Source: Modicisalibacter radicis (GTDB taxonomy: Bacteria; Pseudomonadota; Gammaproteobacteria; Pseudomonadales; Halomonadaceae). From it: DNA of 64,000 nucleotides. The translations under genes were made by a program, and so were the position numbers. Below, piece by piece: positions 1 through 8,469 of this stretch. Under the pieces are notes generated by a model, which was not told where the DNA came from, did not search any database, and saw only the letters and a program-made list of their open reading frames with translations. The stretch is from NCBI RefSeq assembly GCF_900961225.1, contig NZ_CAAHFN010000048.1:1-64000 (forward strand), given 5' to 3'. The number at the start of each line of letters is the position of its first letter. Position 1 is the stretch's first letter.

Positions 1-678
1 GCCGTAGGGCACCGGCTCGCCGTCGATCAGCAGGATCCGCGTGTCGCCGTCCTTGATCTCGGGCAGGTAGCGCTGGGCCATGATCTGGCGCTGGCCGCGC
101 TCGGTCAGCGTCTCGATGATCGCGCCGATGTTGCGACCCTCGGGCTGGACGTGAAAGATCCCGGTGCCGCCCATGCCGTCGAGCGGCTTGAAGATCACGT
201 CGCCATGCTCGGCGTGGAAGGCGCGCAGCACCTTGTCGCTGCACGCCACCAGCGTCGGCGGCACGCACTGCGGAAACTGCTGGGCAAAGAGCTTCTCGTT
301 GCATTCGAGCAGCGCGCGGGTCGGGTTGACCACCAGCACGCCCTCGCGCTCGGCGAAGCCCAGCAGGTGCACGGCGTTGAGGAAGTGGCTGTCGACCGGC
401 GGGTCCTTGCGCATCAGGATCACATCGAGCTCGGCCAGCGGCGTGGCCCGCGGCTCGCCGAGCTCGTACCAGTGCTGCGGATCGCGGAAGGCGCTCAGGT
501 CGCGCAGCCGGGCCATGGCGCGGCCCTGTTCCAGGTAGAGATCTTCCTGCTCCATGTAGTACAGCGAGGCGCCTCGCGACTGGGCGGCCCACAACATGGC
601 CAGCGTGGTGTCCTTCTTGTAGGTGATGTCGGCGATGGGGTCCATCACCACCCCGATCCTGAGGGCGCGTTCGCTCAT
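1..678 (-). CDS. gshB: Glutathione synthetase, N-terminal 226 residues (runs off window edge)
   Basis: Second enzyme of glutathione synthesis: it joins glycine to gamma-glutamylcysteine using ATP in the cytoplasm. Translating the minus strand from the ATG at 678 gives MSERALRIGVVMDPIADITY and then an unbroken frame to base 1. Visible family motifs are VILMRKDPP, NEKLF, KPLDGMGG (ATP-grasp) and ETLTERGQRQIMAQRYLPEI, all collinear with E. coli GshB. The family is about 315 residues, so roughly 90 C-terminal residues lie outside the window. In E. coli gshB sits next to rsmE; here about 10 kb of other DNA separates them. Confidence 0.97.
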   Translation of the reverse strand, partial: MSERALRIGVVMDPIADITYKKDTTLAMLWAAQSRGASLYYMEQEDLYLEQGRAMARLRDLSAFRDPQHWYELGEPRATPLAELDVILMRKDPPVDSHFLNAVHLLGFAEREGVLVVNPTRALLECNEKLFAQQFPQCVPPTLVACSDKVLRAFHAEHGDVIFKPLDGMGGTGIFHVQPEGRNIGAIIETLTERGQRQIMAQRYLPEIKDGDTRILLIDGEPVPYG

Positions 679-751
679 CGGTACGGTCTTCCATGGGTAG
701 GAAATGATTGCGGCAGTATGCCGTAGCGGCCGTCACAAGACCAAGCGGCGC

Positions 752-1507
752 TCAGTCGGCATCAGGGTCAGCGTCGTAGGCGGCATCGGGCTCCACGCGG
801 CGGATGCCGTCGCCCTCGAGGCGAATCAGGCGCTGCCGGTAGAGCCCGCCGATGGCCTGCTTGAAGGCGCTCTTGCTGATCCCCAGCCGTGCCTTGACCG
901 CACTCGCCGGGCTCTTGTCGGTCAGCGCCAGAAAGCCCTCGCCGTCATCGAGCGCTGCCATGATCCGCTCGCCGGCCAGGTCGCGGCGGGCGCCGCCCAG
1001 AGGCTGCAGGGTCAGATCCAGCCGGCCGTCGTCGCGGACGCGCTTCACGTAACCGGTCAAACGCTCGCCGCGGCGCGGTGGCCGCGAACCCACCGCCTGG
1101 TATTCGTCGTGATACACGAGGCCCCAGAAACGGTGATCGACCACCGCCTTGACGCCCAGCTCGGTGCGATCGCCGATCACCAGCGTCACCGCGTCGCCTT
1201 GCGCCAGCCCTTCGGCCTCGTCCTTGACGAACCGGTCCAGGCGCATCGAGGCCACCGGCCGGCCGCTCTCGTCGACATTGATCTTCACCAGCACCGACTT
1301 GCCGACCGCCGGGCGGAAGTCCTGCTCGCCGAACGGCAGCAGCAGGTCCTTGGGCCGCCCCCAGTCGAGAAAGGCCCCGGTGGCGTTGACCGTGACCACC
1401 TTGAGCAGCGCCACCTCGCCGACCTCGCCAAGCGGCTGGCGCGAGTCCGGCGACGCACGCCGCCCGGTGGCGGGGGAGCGCGGGGAAGGGTTCTGGGAGC
1501 GGGGCAT
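752..1507 (-). CDS. CvfB/YitL-like S1-domain RNA-binding protein
   Basis: A 251-residue protein of the CvfB (YitL) family, whose members carry S1-type RNA-binding repeats followed by a winged-helix domain. Residues about 30-80 (VNATGAFLDWGRPKDLLLPF) and 140-195 (PPRRGERLTGYVKRVRDDGR) read as S1-like folds. The C-terminus (ALTDKSPASAVKARLGISK, FKQAIGGLYRQRLIRLEGDG) reads as the winged helix. The ATG at 1507 is preferred because AGGTG lies about 9 nt upstream; a GTG four codons earlier at 1519 is the alternative. Family members are linked to gene-expression control, but the exact role here is unknown. Confidence 0.85.
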   Translation of the reverse strand: MPRSQNPSPRSPATGRRASPDSRQPLGEVGEVALLKVVTVNATGAFLDWGRPKDLLLPFGEQDFRPAVGKSVLVKINVDESGRPVASMRLDRFVKDEAEGLAQGDAVTLVIGDRTELGVKAVVDHRFWGLVYHDEYQAVGSRPPRRGERLTGYVKRVRDDGRLDLTLQPLGGARRDLAGERIMAALDDGEGFLALTDKSPASAVKARLGISKSAFKQAIGGLYRQRLIRLEGDGIRRVEPDAAYDADPDAD

Positions 1508-1652
1508 GGCGGCAATCACCTACGAGAGATAGGCGCCCATTATCACGCCGCAGGGCGACACGGGCAAAGGTCACGGCCCTTCGGCCTTTATCGTGTGGCT
1601 TGCTGTGCTCCAGCTACAGTTGTTCCATGAATCCAGTAGGCAGGGGCCCACA

Positions 1653-1769
1653 ATGACCAACGCCCATGAACGGACCGAACATCGACGAGCGGCCACCGCG
1701 CGGCAGGAGCGAGAACAGGGGCCGGAACGGGGCGGAATCGCCGGCGCCCGCCTGGAGGAAACCGCATGA
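1653..1769 (+). CDS. Candidate 38-residue leader ORF coupled to the MFS gene
   Basis: ATG at 1653 opens a 38-codon frame (MTNAHERTEHRRAATARQER...) rich in Arg and Glu, whose TGA overlaps the ATG of the downstream transporter in an ATGA arrangement. A purine-rich AGGCAGGGG lies about 7-15 nt before it. Coupling by stop/start overlap is the main argument that it is translated. The composition is low-complexity and no homologue is recognised, so it may be a non-coding leader. It is too short for usual gene finders. Confidence 0.3.
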   Translation: MTNAHERTEHRRAATARQEREQGPERGGIAGARLEETA

Positions 1770-3070
1770 AGCCACTTTCGAGCACAGGGTTTGCGCTACT
1801 CGGGGCGGGACTGATCGCGATCGGTTACGGCCTCGCGCGTTTCGCTTTCGGGCTGTTCGTGCCGCCGATTCGCGACGAGCTGGGCCTCGCGCCGGACACG
1901 ATCGGCGTCATCGGCGCGCTGCCGCTGATCAGCTTCCTGCTGGCCACCCTGGTTGCGCCGCTCACCACCCACTATCTGGGTGCCCGCAACGCGGCGGTGC
2001 TCTCCGGGGCGTTCGGGGTCGGCGGTCTGGCGCTCATCAGTCAGGCCACCGGCGCGCTGTCGCTCGGCGCAGGGGTGTTCGCCTGCGGCATCTGCACCGG
2101 CCTGATGATGCCGGCGCTCACCGCGGCCATGCAGGCGCTGGTGAAACGCTCGCTGCATGGGCGCGTAAGCTCGGTGATGAACGCGGGGACCAGCATCGGC
2201 GTGGTCGTTGCTGTACCGACGGTGCTGTTCCTGGCCGGGGCCTGGCGTTTCGCGTACGTCTCCTTCGCCGTGCTGGCAGGCATCGGCGTGGTCGCCGCGT
2301 GGCTGTTCCTTCCCTCGGTGTCGCGGATCACCCCGGCGGATGCCGCGCCTCCGCCGCCGATCAGCGAACTGCCGTGGTCGCGCCTGGTCAGGCTCTCGTT
2401 GTTTGCCTTCGTGATGGGCTTCGTCTCATCCGCCTACTGGATATTCGCGCCCGACCTGGCGGTCACCCTCGGCGGCCTGCCCCCCAGCGCCACCGGGTGG
2501 CTATGGCTCGCAGTGGGCATCGCCGGCTTGGGCGGAGCCGTGGTGGCCGACCTGGCCGATCGCAACAACCCGCCCATCACCCAGGCACTGATGCTGATGA
2601 TGCTCGCCGCGAGCCTGGCCCTGCTCGCCGCCAGCCCCGGCCAGCCAGTGCTGGCGGCCTTTTCGGCGCTGGTCTTCGGCCTGGCCTACATGAGCCTGAC
2701 CGGGCTCTACCTGATGACCGGCATCCGTCTGTTGCCGGGCCGGCTGTCGATGGGGCCGGTACTGCCCTTCATGGCCGTCTCCCTCGGGCAGGCCACCGGC
2801 TCGCCCGTCGTCGGCCTGCTGGTAAACGCATTCGACTACGCCCAGGCGTTTGCCATGTTCTCGGCTCTCGGCATCCTGGTGGCCATCCTCTCGCCCTTTT
2901 ACCCCGGCTACATTGCCCAGACCGAAGAGGCAGAAAGCGAGGAAGAACCCGGCCTGCAGGCGGCCTACGACCACCAGCTTCAGGACGAGACCGGCGAACC
3001 ACTGGAGCCCGCCGCGGATGAAGCGGAAAACCCGGAGTCAGACGACAAGAGCGGCACGGGCAGTGCGTAA
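1766..3070 (+). CDS. Major facilitator superfamily transporter
   Basis: A 434-residue inner-membrane protein with about 12 hydrophobic segments. The N-terminus GLIAIGYGLARFAFGLFVPP and the following helix resemble the YbfB/CynX-like sugar or drug MFS proteins. GAFGVGGLALISQATG and TGLMMPALTAAM fit helices 3 and 4. The last 45 residues form a strongly acidic hydrophilic tail (about 20 Asp/Glu), which is longer than usual for MFS proteins and fits a halophile's cytoplasmic C-terminus. GGAGGAAACCGC immediately precedes the ATG. The substrate cannot be told from sequence. It lies between conserved core genes and the accessory region that begins just downstream. Confidence 0.85.
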   Translation: MKPLSSTGFALLGAGLIAIGYGLARFAFGLFVPPIRDELGLAPDTIGVIGALPLISFLLATLVAPLTTHYLGARNAAVLSGAFGVGGLALISQATGALSLGAGVFACGICTGLMMPALTAAMQALVKRSLHGRVSSVMNAGTSIGVVVAVPTVLFLAGAWRFAYVSFAVLAGIGVVAAWLFLPSVSRITPADAAPPPPISELPWSRLVRLSLFAFVMGFVSSAYWIFAPDLAVTLGGLPPSATGWLWLAVGIAGLGGAVVADLADRNNPPITQALMLMMLAASLALLAASPGQPVLAAFSALVFGLAYMSLTGLYLMTGIRLLPGRLSMGPVLPFMAVSLGQATGSPVVGLLVNAFDYAQAFAMFSALGILVAILSPFYPGYIAQTEEAESEEEPGLQAAYDHQLQDETGEPLEPAADEAENPESDDKSGTGSA

Positions 3071-3095
3071 ACGCGGGGAAGACAAGCAGAACAAT

Positions 3096-3149
3096 ACGCT
3101 GATTCGAGTGATTTCCGCTCGCGACATGCACCGCAAGGAGAGGGCGTTC
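3096..3149 (+). pseudogene. BrnT-type toxin remnant (C-terminal about 18 codons)
   Basis: Read in the frame of the downstream antitoxin, these codons give TLIRVISARDMHRKERAF, matching the conserved C-terminal block of BrnT ribonuclease toxins (of the form IRVISARxxxxKER). Nothing upstream resembles the rest of BrnT, because the MFS stop codon is only 25 bases before. I read this as the last piece of a deleted toxin gene, in its expected position just before the antitoxin. Confidence 0.55.
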
Positions 3150-3329
3150 ATGAGCAAGTCAAAAAAGAGGCCTGAGTTCAAGACGGAAGCGGAAGAGCGA
3201 GCGTTCTGGGAAAGTCACGACTCTTCCGACCATGTGGACTGGAGCCAGGCAAAGCAGGCTTCTTTCTCGAAGTTGAAGCCATCGACCAAGTCTACCTCTC
3301 CGCTCGAAAGGCCCTTGAACGCTTTATAG
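3150..3329 (+). pseudogene. CopG/BrnA-like antitoxin, C-terminally truncated
   Basis: ATG at 3150 with AAGGAGAGG 8-16 nt upstream encodes 59 residues. FKTEAEERAFWESHDSSDHV, VDWSQAKQASF and LKPSTKS are the signature blocks of CopG-like antitoxins that pair with BrnT toxins. The normal protein continues into a ribbon-helix-helix segment (SLRLP..LLERIK). Here the frame shifts near 3305 and stops at 3329, while a neighbouring frame still reads KALERF. Without that segment it should not bind DNA or dimerise normally. Its 3' end overlaps the convergent SnoaL-like gene by 6 bp. Confidence 0.65.
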
Positions 3330-3719
3330 TGAGCCTTGCTCTTCTGACACAACTTTAACCCATTTAGCTCGCCATTCTTGGGCTTCCATATCATCAGGCC
3401 AGAACTCTTTCTGCTTACTAATCAGGCCATTTTCGACTGTGTGAAAAGTAATCGCTCTAGCTTTTTGAACGCCATCAGAAATTGAAACATCAGTAACAAC
3501 CGTTGCACCGTCACAAACGATAGAGTTAACGTTAAACAGCCAATTGCCGTTTGCTGGATAGAAAGAATTTATCGCTACAAAATTGTCACGCCCTATTATT
3601 AATTCTCCTGATTGTGGCCAGACCCCCTCGAAATCAGGGCTTAGCCACTCGCCAGCTTGCACAAAGTCGTTTGTTTTCATTGCGTCCCAAAAAGCTAAGA
3701 CGAGTTGCTTTGGATTCAT
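3324..3719 (-). CDS. SnoaL-like / NTF2-fold protein
   Basis: 131 residues from the ATG at 3719 (MNPKQLVLAFWDAMKTNDFV), preceded by GAGAAAG. The layout is that of the SnoaL/NTF2-like superfamily: an N-terminal helix with WDAMKTNDF, LSPDFEGVWP, a strand GRDNFVAINSFYP, then VVTDVSISDG and ITFHTVENGLISKQKEFW. These small alpha-beta barrels are enzymes or ligand-binding proteins of varied function; the substrate is unknown. The gene is clearly more AT-rich than its surroundings and uses A/T-ending codons, which suggests recent transfer. An in-frame upstream extension to 3815 exists but has no ribosome binding site. Confidence 0.7.
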   Translation of the reverse strand: MNPKQLVLAFWDAMKTNDFVQAGEWLSPDFEGVWPQSGELIIGRDNFVAINSFYPANGNWLFNVNSIVCDGATVVTDVSISDGVQKARAITFHTVENGLISKQKEFWPDDMEAQEWRAKWVKVVSEEQGSL

Positions 3720-3835
3720 TATTCTTTCTCTCGCATATGGTACCTTGAGCAAGCAGCCGAGTGGAGCGCCAGCAGAACTTCGGGCGGATTGATTCCCAGC
3801 TATGGCGTCACCCACGGGCGTGGTAGGAGACCTAA

Positions 3836-5026
3836 GGAACCGCTGATCAATTCGATCGCGAGCGCCTTTGGCACTCAGCGCTGCAATCCCTGCTTCTCAG
3901 CGGTTAATTACTGATCACCACAGGCGGCCTATTTCCCCGGCAGCCAGGTTATCCGGCTGCCAGGCCAGATTCAAGGCATACTGGCCCAATCAACTTGGCC
4001 CTCGCATCGTGTCGCCAGCACCAGATTGGCCAGCCCGAACAGGCTGAAGAGTTGCGCCCGGTTCTTGGCCAACCCCTTGTAGCGCACCTTCCGGTAGCTG
4101 AAGAGGTTCTTGATGACATGAAACGGGTGCTCAACCTTGGCGCGGATGCTGGCCTTGGCCTTCTCGATCGCCAGCAGCAGCGTTTTCATCGGGGCTGTCG
4201 TCCATCTCACTGGCAATCCGGGGCATCCTTCTCTTCGTCCAGGTACTTCCCCGTGCCGGTGTAGCCCGCGTCGCCGTATACCCGCTTGTCATCCTTACGG
4301 ACCAGAACGCCGGCCATAGTGACATCGGTGACGTTGGCCGAGGTAGCAGCGACACTGTGGGTCAGTCCGGTGACCGCATCGGTGCCGATGTGGGCCTTCA
4401 GGCCGAAATACCACTGGTTGCCCTTCTTGGTCTGCTTCATCTTCGGATCACGCTGCGGCCTTGTTCTTGGTAGAGGACGCGGCGGCCACGATGGTGGCGT
4501 CGACGATTGTGCCCTCGCGCATGAACAGACCCTGCTCGGCCAGGTGGGCGTTGATTTCCTCGAAGATCCGCTGGGTCGGGGCATGTTTCTCCAGCAGGTG
4601 GCGGAAGCGCAGCAGTGTGGTCGCATCCGACACGCTCTTGATGCCAAATCGATACCCACGAAGTCGCGCATCGCCTGACTGTCGTAGATGGCATCCTCCA
4701 GCGCCTCATCCGCCAGGGCATACCACTGCTGGAGGAAGTAGATCCGCAGCATGCGCTCCAGGCCGATGGGCGGTCGGCCGCGCTTGCCCGCCGCGCTCGG
4801 GAAATAGGACGACGACAGCGCGTCGATCAGCCGTTGCCACGGCACCAGGGTCTCCATCTGGGACAGGAATCGCTCTCGGCGGGTAACCTTCTTCTTGTTC
4901 TGGTGTTCGGCCTGAGCGAAAGAGATCTGCTTGATCGTATGGCTCTGTGAGACGGTGGCGGGATGGTCAGATTCTACCTCGGCGGAGCCAGTCAGGCAGC
5001 TGCGCCGGGATTTGTGCAGCGTTTCC
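3836..5026 (-). mobile_element. Degenerate IS5-group insertion sequence with terminal inverted repeats
   Basis: A 1191-bp element. The left end GGAACCGCTGATCAA and the complement of the right end GGAAACGCTGCACAA form imperfect inverted repeats (12 of 15 match). CTAA (3832-3835) and CTAG (5027-5030) flank it, fitting the YTAR target preference and 4-bp duplication of the IS5 group, with one base now changed. The length matches IS5 (about 1.2 kb). It carries one transposase gene on the minus strand, broken by frameshifts, so the element should be immobile without help. Confidence 0.85.
3971..4935 (-). pseudogene. IS5-family DDE transposase, frameshifted
   Basis: The reading starts around 4935 (IKQISFAQAEHQNKKKVTRR, where the start codon may have changed from ATG to ATC) and continues through LVPWQRLIDALSSSYFP. 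The frame changes near 4640 to give SDATTLLRFRHLLEKHAPTQ and GTIVDATIV (first Asp). It changes back near 4445 at DPKMKQTKKGNQWYFGLKAH and VYGDAGYTG (second Asp), and again near 4210 for [19 protein letters not shown] (Glu). All three catalytic motifs survive but in different frames. The stretch between the second Asp block and the Glu block looks shorter than in intact relatives. Three frameshifts mean it cannot be made. Confidence 0.88.
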
Positions 5027-5344
5027 CTAGGTCAGAGTAGCGTCAAGGTTAGGCCAATAGGGAAAAACCGACCGTTGAGAACGGGGAGACCGTTCGCTTC
5101 GGCGGCAACAACATCCGGCAGCTCGAAACTCAGGCGCCAGATTCAGTGCCCAGAGCGAAGACACCCAGATGATCACCAATATTCGGCTATACGCCCTCCA
5201 GCATCCTATGACCCTCTAGTAGACGTCGCTCATGAATAGTCCTAAGGCCGTGCCTCGCTTTAAAACCACTGTGCTACGCTTCGACCTCGCGGGCCGGCCA
5301 GCCAAGCCGGTACTCGCTCAATTATTCGCCGGAGGAGATAAACG
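5027..5344. other. Non-coding gap after the IS element
   Basis: About 318 bases hold the IS target-site copy CTAG (5027-5030) and the ribosome binding site GGAGGAG at 5331-5337 for the WG-repeat gene. I see no convincing gene, RNA or terminator. Short open frames crossing this stretch start inside the IS and look non-genic. A promoter for the WG-repeat gene must lie here, but no clear -35/-10 pair is visible. Confidence 0.5.
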
Positions 5345-6697
5345 ATGTCGGAACCAAATTTCCGTGGCACATGTATACGTAATATGTGGTGGCTGTTGTG
5401 CATGCTCTGTATCGCTCTCGTCAATTCCGCGCGGGCAGACGTGCCCAACGCATCGGAACCACCGCTCCTGCTACCAATTTGCGTGGACAGCCATTCAGGC
5501 ACTCGTTGCGGCCTACTCCAGCGTAACGGCGAATGGGCAGTAACGCCGCGCTATGAGGCACTATATGTCCGCGACGACGGCTGGCGTTTCATCAGAGACG
5601 ATAAAAGCGGGCTTTTGCACCCCGACGGCACGCCTTGGTTCGATGCGAAATTCGAGTGGATCGGTGAGTTCCATGATGGCCTCGCACTTGCGAGCAGGTT
5701 GTCACGGCAGAAGAAAGGATTCATCGACCGTCAGGGGAACTGGGTAATCGAGCCTATCTATATGACCGCCGGACCCATGGTGGATGATCGCGCCCCGGTC
5801 TGTCGCTGGATCGGCGGCTCATGGGACGGCCACTCCAGCTGTCGCTATATCGATCGCAACGGTAAACCAGCCTTCGACGGCGAGTACGTCGACGCACAAG
5901 CCTTTAAAGACGGCATGGCTGTGATTCAACCCGTCGGCTCCGATGTGTATTCAGCTCAGCAGCGACGCATCGGACTGATCGACCGGGACGGCCACACGCT
6001 CATCGAGCCGGCATTGCGCTATGCTCTGCATGTACTCGGGCCTGACCGTTTACTCAAAGCCGCTCACGATCACTACGCGCTAATCGACCGCTCGGGCCAA
6101 ACGCTGTTCGAGGTCCCTACAGAAGGGTTGATGATGAGCGCAGGCGCCAATATGTTGGCGTATCGAACCTCCAGCTCCGGGCTTATCGGCCTACGCCGTT
6201 GGACGACCAACGAAGTCGTCGTCCCAGAGGAGGAAGGCTTCGCCACACGCCCCGATTTTGTTAATGGGACTTCGACAGTATTAGCGCCTAGCAAGAACAA
6301 TCGCCGGCGGCCGATGCTCATTGATACGCAAGGTCAAGTGCTAATCGAGCCTGGACGCTACCAAAGCATTGGTGAGTTTTACGAAGGTGTCGGCCCGGTA
6401 ACCACTTCCAAAGGACACTTTATTTTAGTAAACCTCGACAACAAGACGCTGACGACGACTTCTTACAAGCAACTAAACCCGGCTTGGCGGAGTGCTGAGC
6501 AGACTTACCAAACAGGCGATGTCTGGTCAGCAACTCCTATCGACGCGCTGGACGAACTCGTATGGATCGATTCAAGCGGCAAAACACTGGCAAGCCGAGA
6601 GGAAGTCGACTGCGGCGTCGAGGTGATTCGTGATGGCAATGGCGAGACAATCTGGCCGCCTCGACTCGATGCCGATTGCCAAGCGACTGAATCGTAG
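5345..6697 (+). CDS. Secreted WG-repeat protein
   Basis: 450 residues. An N-terminal export signal (NMWWLLCMLCIALVNSARA, likely cut after SARA) precedes a series of WG-type repeats. Examples are CGLLQRNGEWAVTPRYEAL, KSGLLHPDGTPWFDAKFEWI, KGFIDRQGNWVIEPIY, CRYIDRNGKPAFDGEY and RIGLIDRDGHTLIEPAL, each with an aromatic or hydrophobic residue, (D/R)xxG, a central W or hydrophobic, and a P. WG repeats form beta-structures in bacterial surface or periplasmic proteins, mostly of unknown role. Cysteines cluster near both ends, suggesting disulphides outside the cytoplasm. GGAGGAG sits 8-14 nt before the ATG at 5345; Met14 at 5384 is an alternative start that would shorten the signal. It converges with the MORN-repeat gene. 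Confidence 0.75.
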   Translation: MSEPNFRGTCIRNMWWLLCMLCIALVNSARADVPNASEPPLLLPICVDSHSGTRCGLLQRNGEWAVTPRYEALYVRDDGWRFIRDDKSGLLHPDGTPWFDAKFEWIGEFHDGLALASRLSRQKKGFIDRQGNWVIEPIYMTAGPMVDDRAPVCRWIGGSWDGHSSCRYIDRNGKPAFDGEYVDAQAFKDGMAVIQPVGSDVYSAQQRRIGLIDRDGHTLIEPALRYALHVLGPDRLLKAAHDHYALIDRSGQTLFEVPTEGLMMSAGANMLAYRTSSSGLIGLRRWTTNEVVVPEEEGFATRPDFVNGTSTVLAPSKNNRRRPMLIDTQGQVLIEPGRYQSIGEFYEGVGPVTTSKGHFILVNLDNKTLTTTSYKQLNPAWRSAEQTYQTGDVWSATPIDALDELVWIDSSGKTLASREEVDCGVEVIRDGNGETIWPPRLDADCQATES

Positions 6698-6846
6698 CGT
6701 GCGTCCGGGACTTAAAGCGGGATCTTTCGGTATCTCGGCGCCAGACCTATATCCGCCGCAAAGTAGTCGCGCTTAAGGTCGTTGACCCGTAGCTAGCCGG
6801 TGCAAGGAATAGGGAGGGAGGGTCGCTTGGGTCTGGTGACACCTTC

Positions 6847-8469
6847 CTAGACTTTAGGCTCTGCCCAGTCCGGCAGGCGGTCGCGACAGTATTCGGCGGC
6901 CTTGGGCGTATCATCGGCGTCGAAATCAGGCGTATCGCCGCGCTGGCCATGGGTATAACGCGGGCAGTTCTTCAACTGGCCGTCGTCGTCATAGACCACC
7001 CAGACGCCATTTTCCTCACCCTGATCGTCGTAGTCACCGGCTCCGAGCAGGCGGCCCGTGTCATCGAGGACTTCCCAGTGCCCCACGCGCTTCCCGTTGT
7101 CGTAGCGGCCTTGCCATATCTGGTCGTAGTGATTGGCGCCGTGAATCCGCCAGACACCGCTGCGCTTGCCCTTAGCGTACGCGCCACTCTCGATCACACG
7201 ACCCTGCTCGTCGTACCGCACATAGGCGCCGTCGCGCTCATCGTCGACATAATGGCTTTTCGCGATCAGCTCGCCGTTACGGGTTTCGATGACCTCGCCG
7301 GTGCGATTGCCGTTGTCGTCGTACCGGCCCCGTTCGATCGTACCGCCATACGTTTCCTGGACGAAGCGACCGACCTTGCCCCCGTAGACGCGTTCTCGCC
7401 GCACGATCAGTCGCCCGTCCCCAGCGAATTGATAGAGCACGCGCCGGCCTCCGTGCCGATTATCAATAACGCGCGTGGTTAGATACCCCGCCCGATCGAA
7501 GGTTTCAGTCACGGTGCGGGCGTTCTTGCCTTCGCCGAGCTGGCGCTTCCGGCTCAGCGGTTTGCCCGTTGGCGGATATATATCCGCCTCCTCAATCAAG
7601 CGCTGGCTGCCGTCGTCGGCATAGATCCGGCGCTCGTGTCGATAGAAATCCCGGGCCACGCCCACGAGCTTGCCGGCCCGATAATGAACGATGCTCGCCA
7701 GATGACGATCGCCATCGTCGTCGATATAGAAAAAACGCTCGACGCCATCTTTCTTGCCGTCGGCGTAATGCGTTTCGCTCTTCATCTGGCCCTGGCGGGT
7801 CCAGTTCCGTGCCCAGCCATCCCTACACCCGTTTTCATAGTGAATGCGCAGACGCAGCGGCGGCTTGTCGTGGTCGGCGTCGCCTTTGTCGCCGAGATAA
7901 TAATATTCGGCGGCACCTTCCATCCGGCCGTCACGATAATGCTCGACGCCGTCGATGATGCCGTTGCGAAAGGACACGCGCTTGCCGTCGATCTTGCCAT
8001 CGACATAATCGGTAACGCGGTAGACTTCGCCATCCTCGGTATATTCGCGCATCTTGCCGTTGCGCTGGCTGTGGTCGTATTCGACCGTGCGGGCGATACG
8101 GCCCTGGCGATCGTAGACGGTGATCGTGCCGGTGGTTTCGCCGCCGGCCGAACGTTGGCCTTTTTCGATCAGCGCGTGATCGCCGCCATCGCGGTATTGC
8201 TTGAACGGCCCGACAACCTTGTAATCGCCGCCCAGCCTGGGGTCGTCGACATAGCTTTCCATGTACAGCCCACCGTCGTCTACGCGCCGGATGGTGATCG
8301 GCCAGCCGGGTTGGGCGCGTATCTCGCTTACTTCGGCCTTGTATTGGGCCTGGCCGCGGGCAACCGTATCGAGCTGCTTATCGAGCCAATATGTCGCCGC
8401 CTGGGCACTGCCCGCGACGAGCAGTAACAAGGCCAGGCCGACACGCGCGACCCTCGGCGGATTGTTCAT
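6847..8469 (-). CDS. Secreted MORN_2 / YwqK-type repeat protein
   Basis: 540 residues with a classical signal peptide (RVGLALLLLVAGSAQA, cleavage after AQA). About 15-18 repeats of roughly 20-25 residues follow, built on the MORN-like pattern YxxGKxDGxxxxY. Clear examples are TDYVDGKIDGKRVSFRNG, HYADGKKDGVERFFY, HYVDDERDGAYVRYDEQG and RYDNGKRVGHWEVLDDTG. YwqK/MORN_2 repeats build extended beta solenoids; some members are antitoxin-like or surface proteins, most are unassigned. The sequence is very rich in Asp, Arg and Tyr. Its start codon overlaps the stop of the upstream gene (ATGA), so the two are probably translated together and may act in the same place, presumably the periplasm or cell surface. 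Confidence 0.72.
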   Translation of the reverse strand: MNNPPRVARVGLALLLLVAGSAQAATYWLDKQLDTVARGQAQYKAEVSEIRAQPGWPITIRRVDDGGLYMESYVDDPRLGGDYKVVGPFKQYRDGGDHALIEKGQRSAGGETTGTITVYDRQGRIARTVEYDHSQRNGKMREYTEDGEVYRVTDYVDGKIDGKRVSFRNGIIDGVEHYRDGRMEGAAEYYYLGDKGDADHDKPPLRLRIHYENGCRDGWARNWTRQGQMKSETHYADGKKDGVERFFYIDDDGDRHLASIVHYRAGKLVGVARDFYRHERRIYADDGSQRLIEEADIYPPTGKPLSRKRQLGEGKNARTVTETFDRAGYLTTRVIDNRHGGRRVLYQFAGDGRLIVRRERVYGGKVGRFVQETYGGTIERGRYDDNGNRTGEVIETRNGELIAKSHYVDDERDGAYVRYDEQGRVIESGAYAKGKRSGVWRIHGANHYDQIWQGRYDNGKRVGHWEVLDDTGRLLGAGDYDDQGEENGVWVVYDDDGQLKNCPRYTHGQRGDTPDFDADDTPKAAEYCRDRLPDWAEPKV

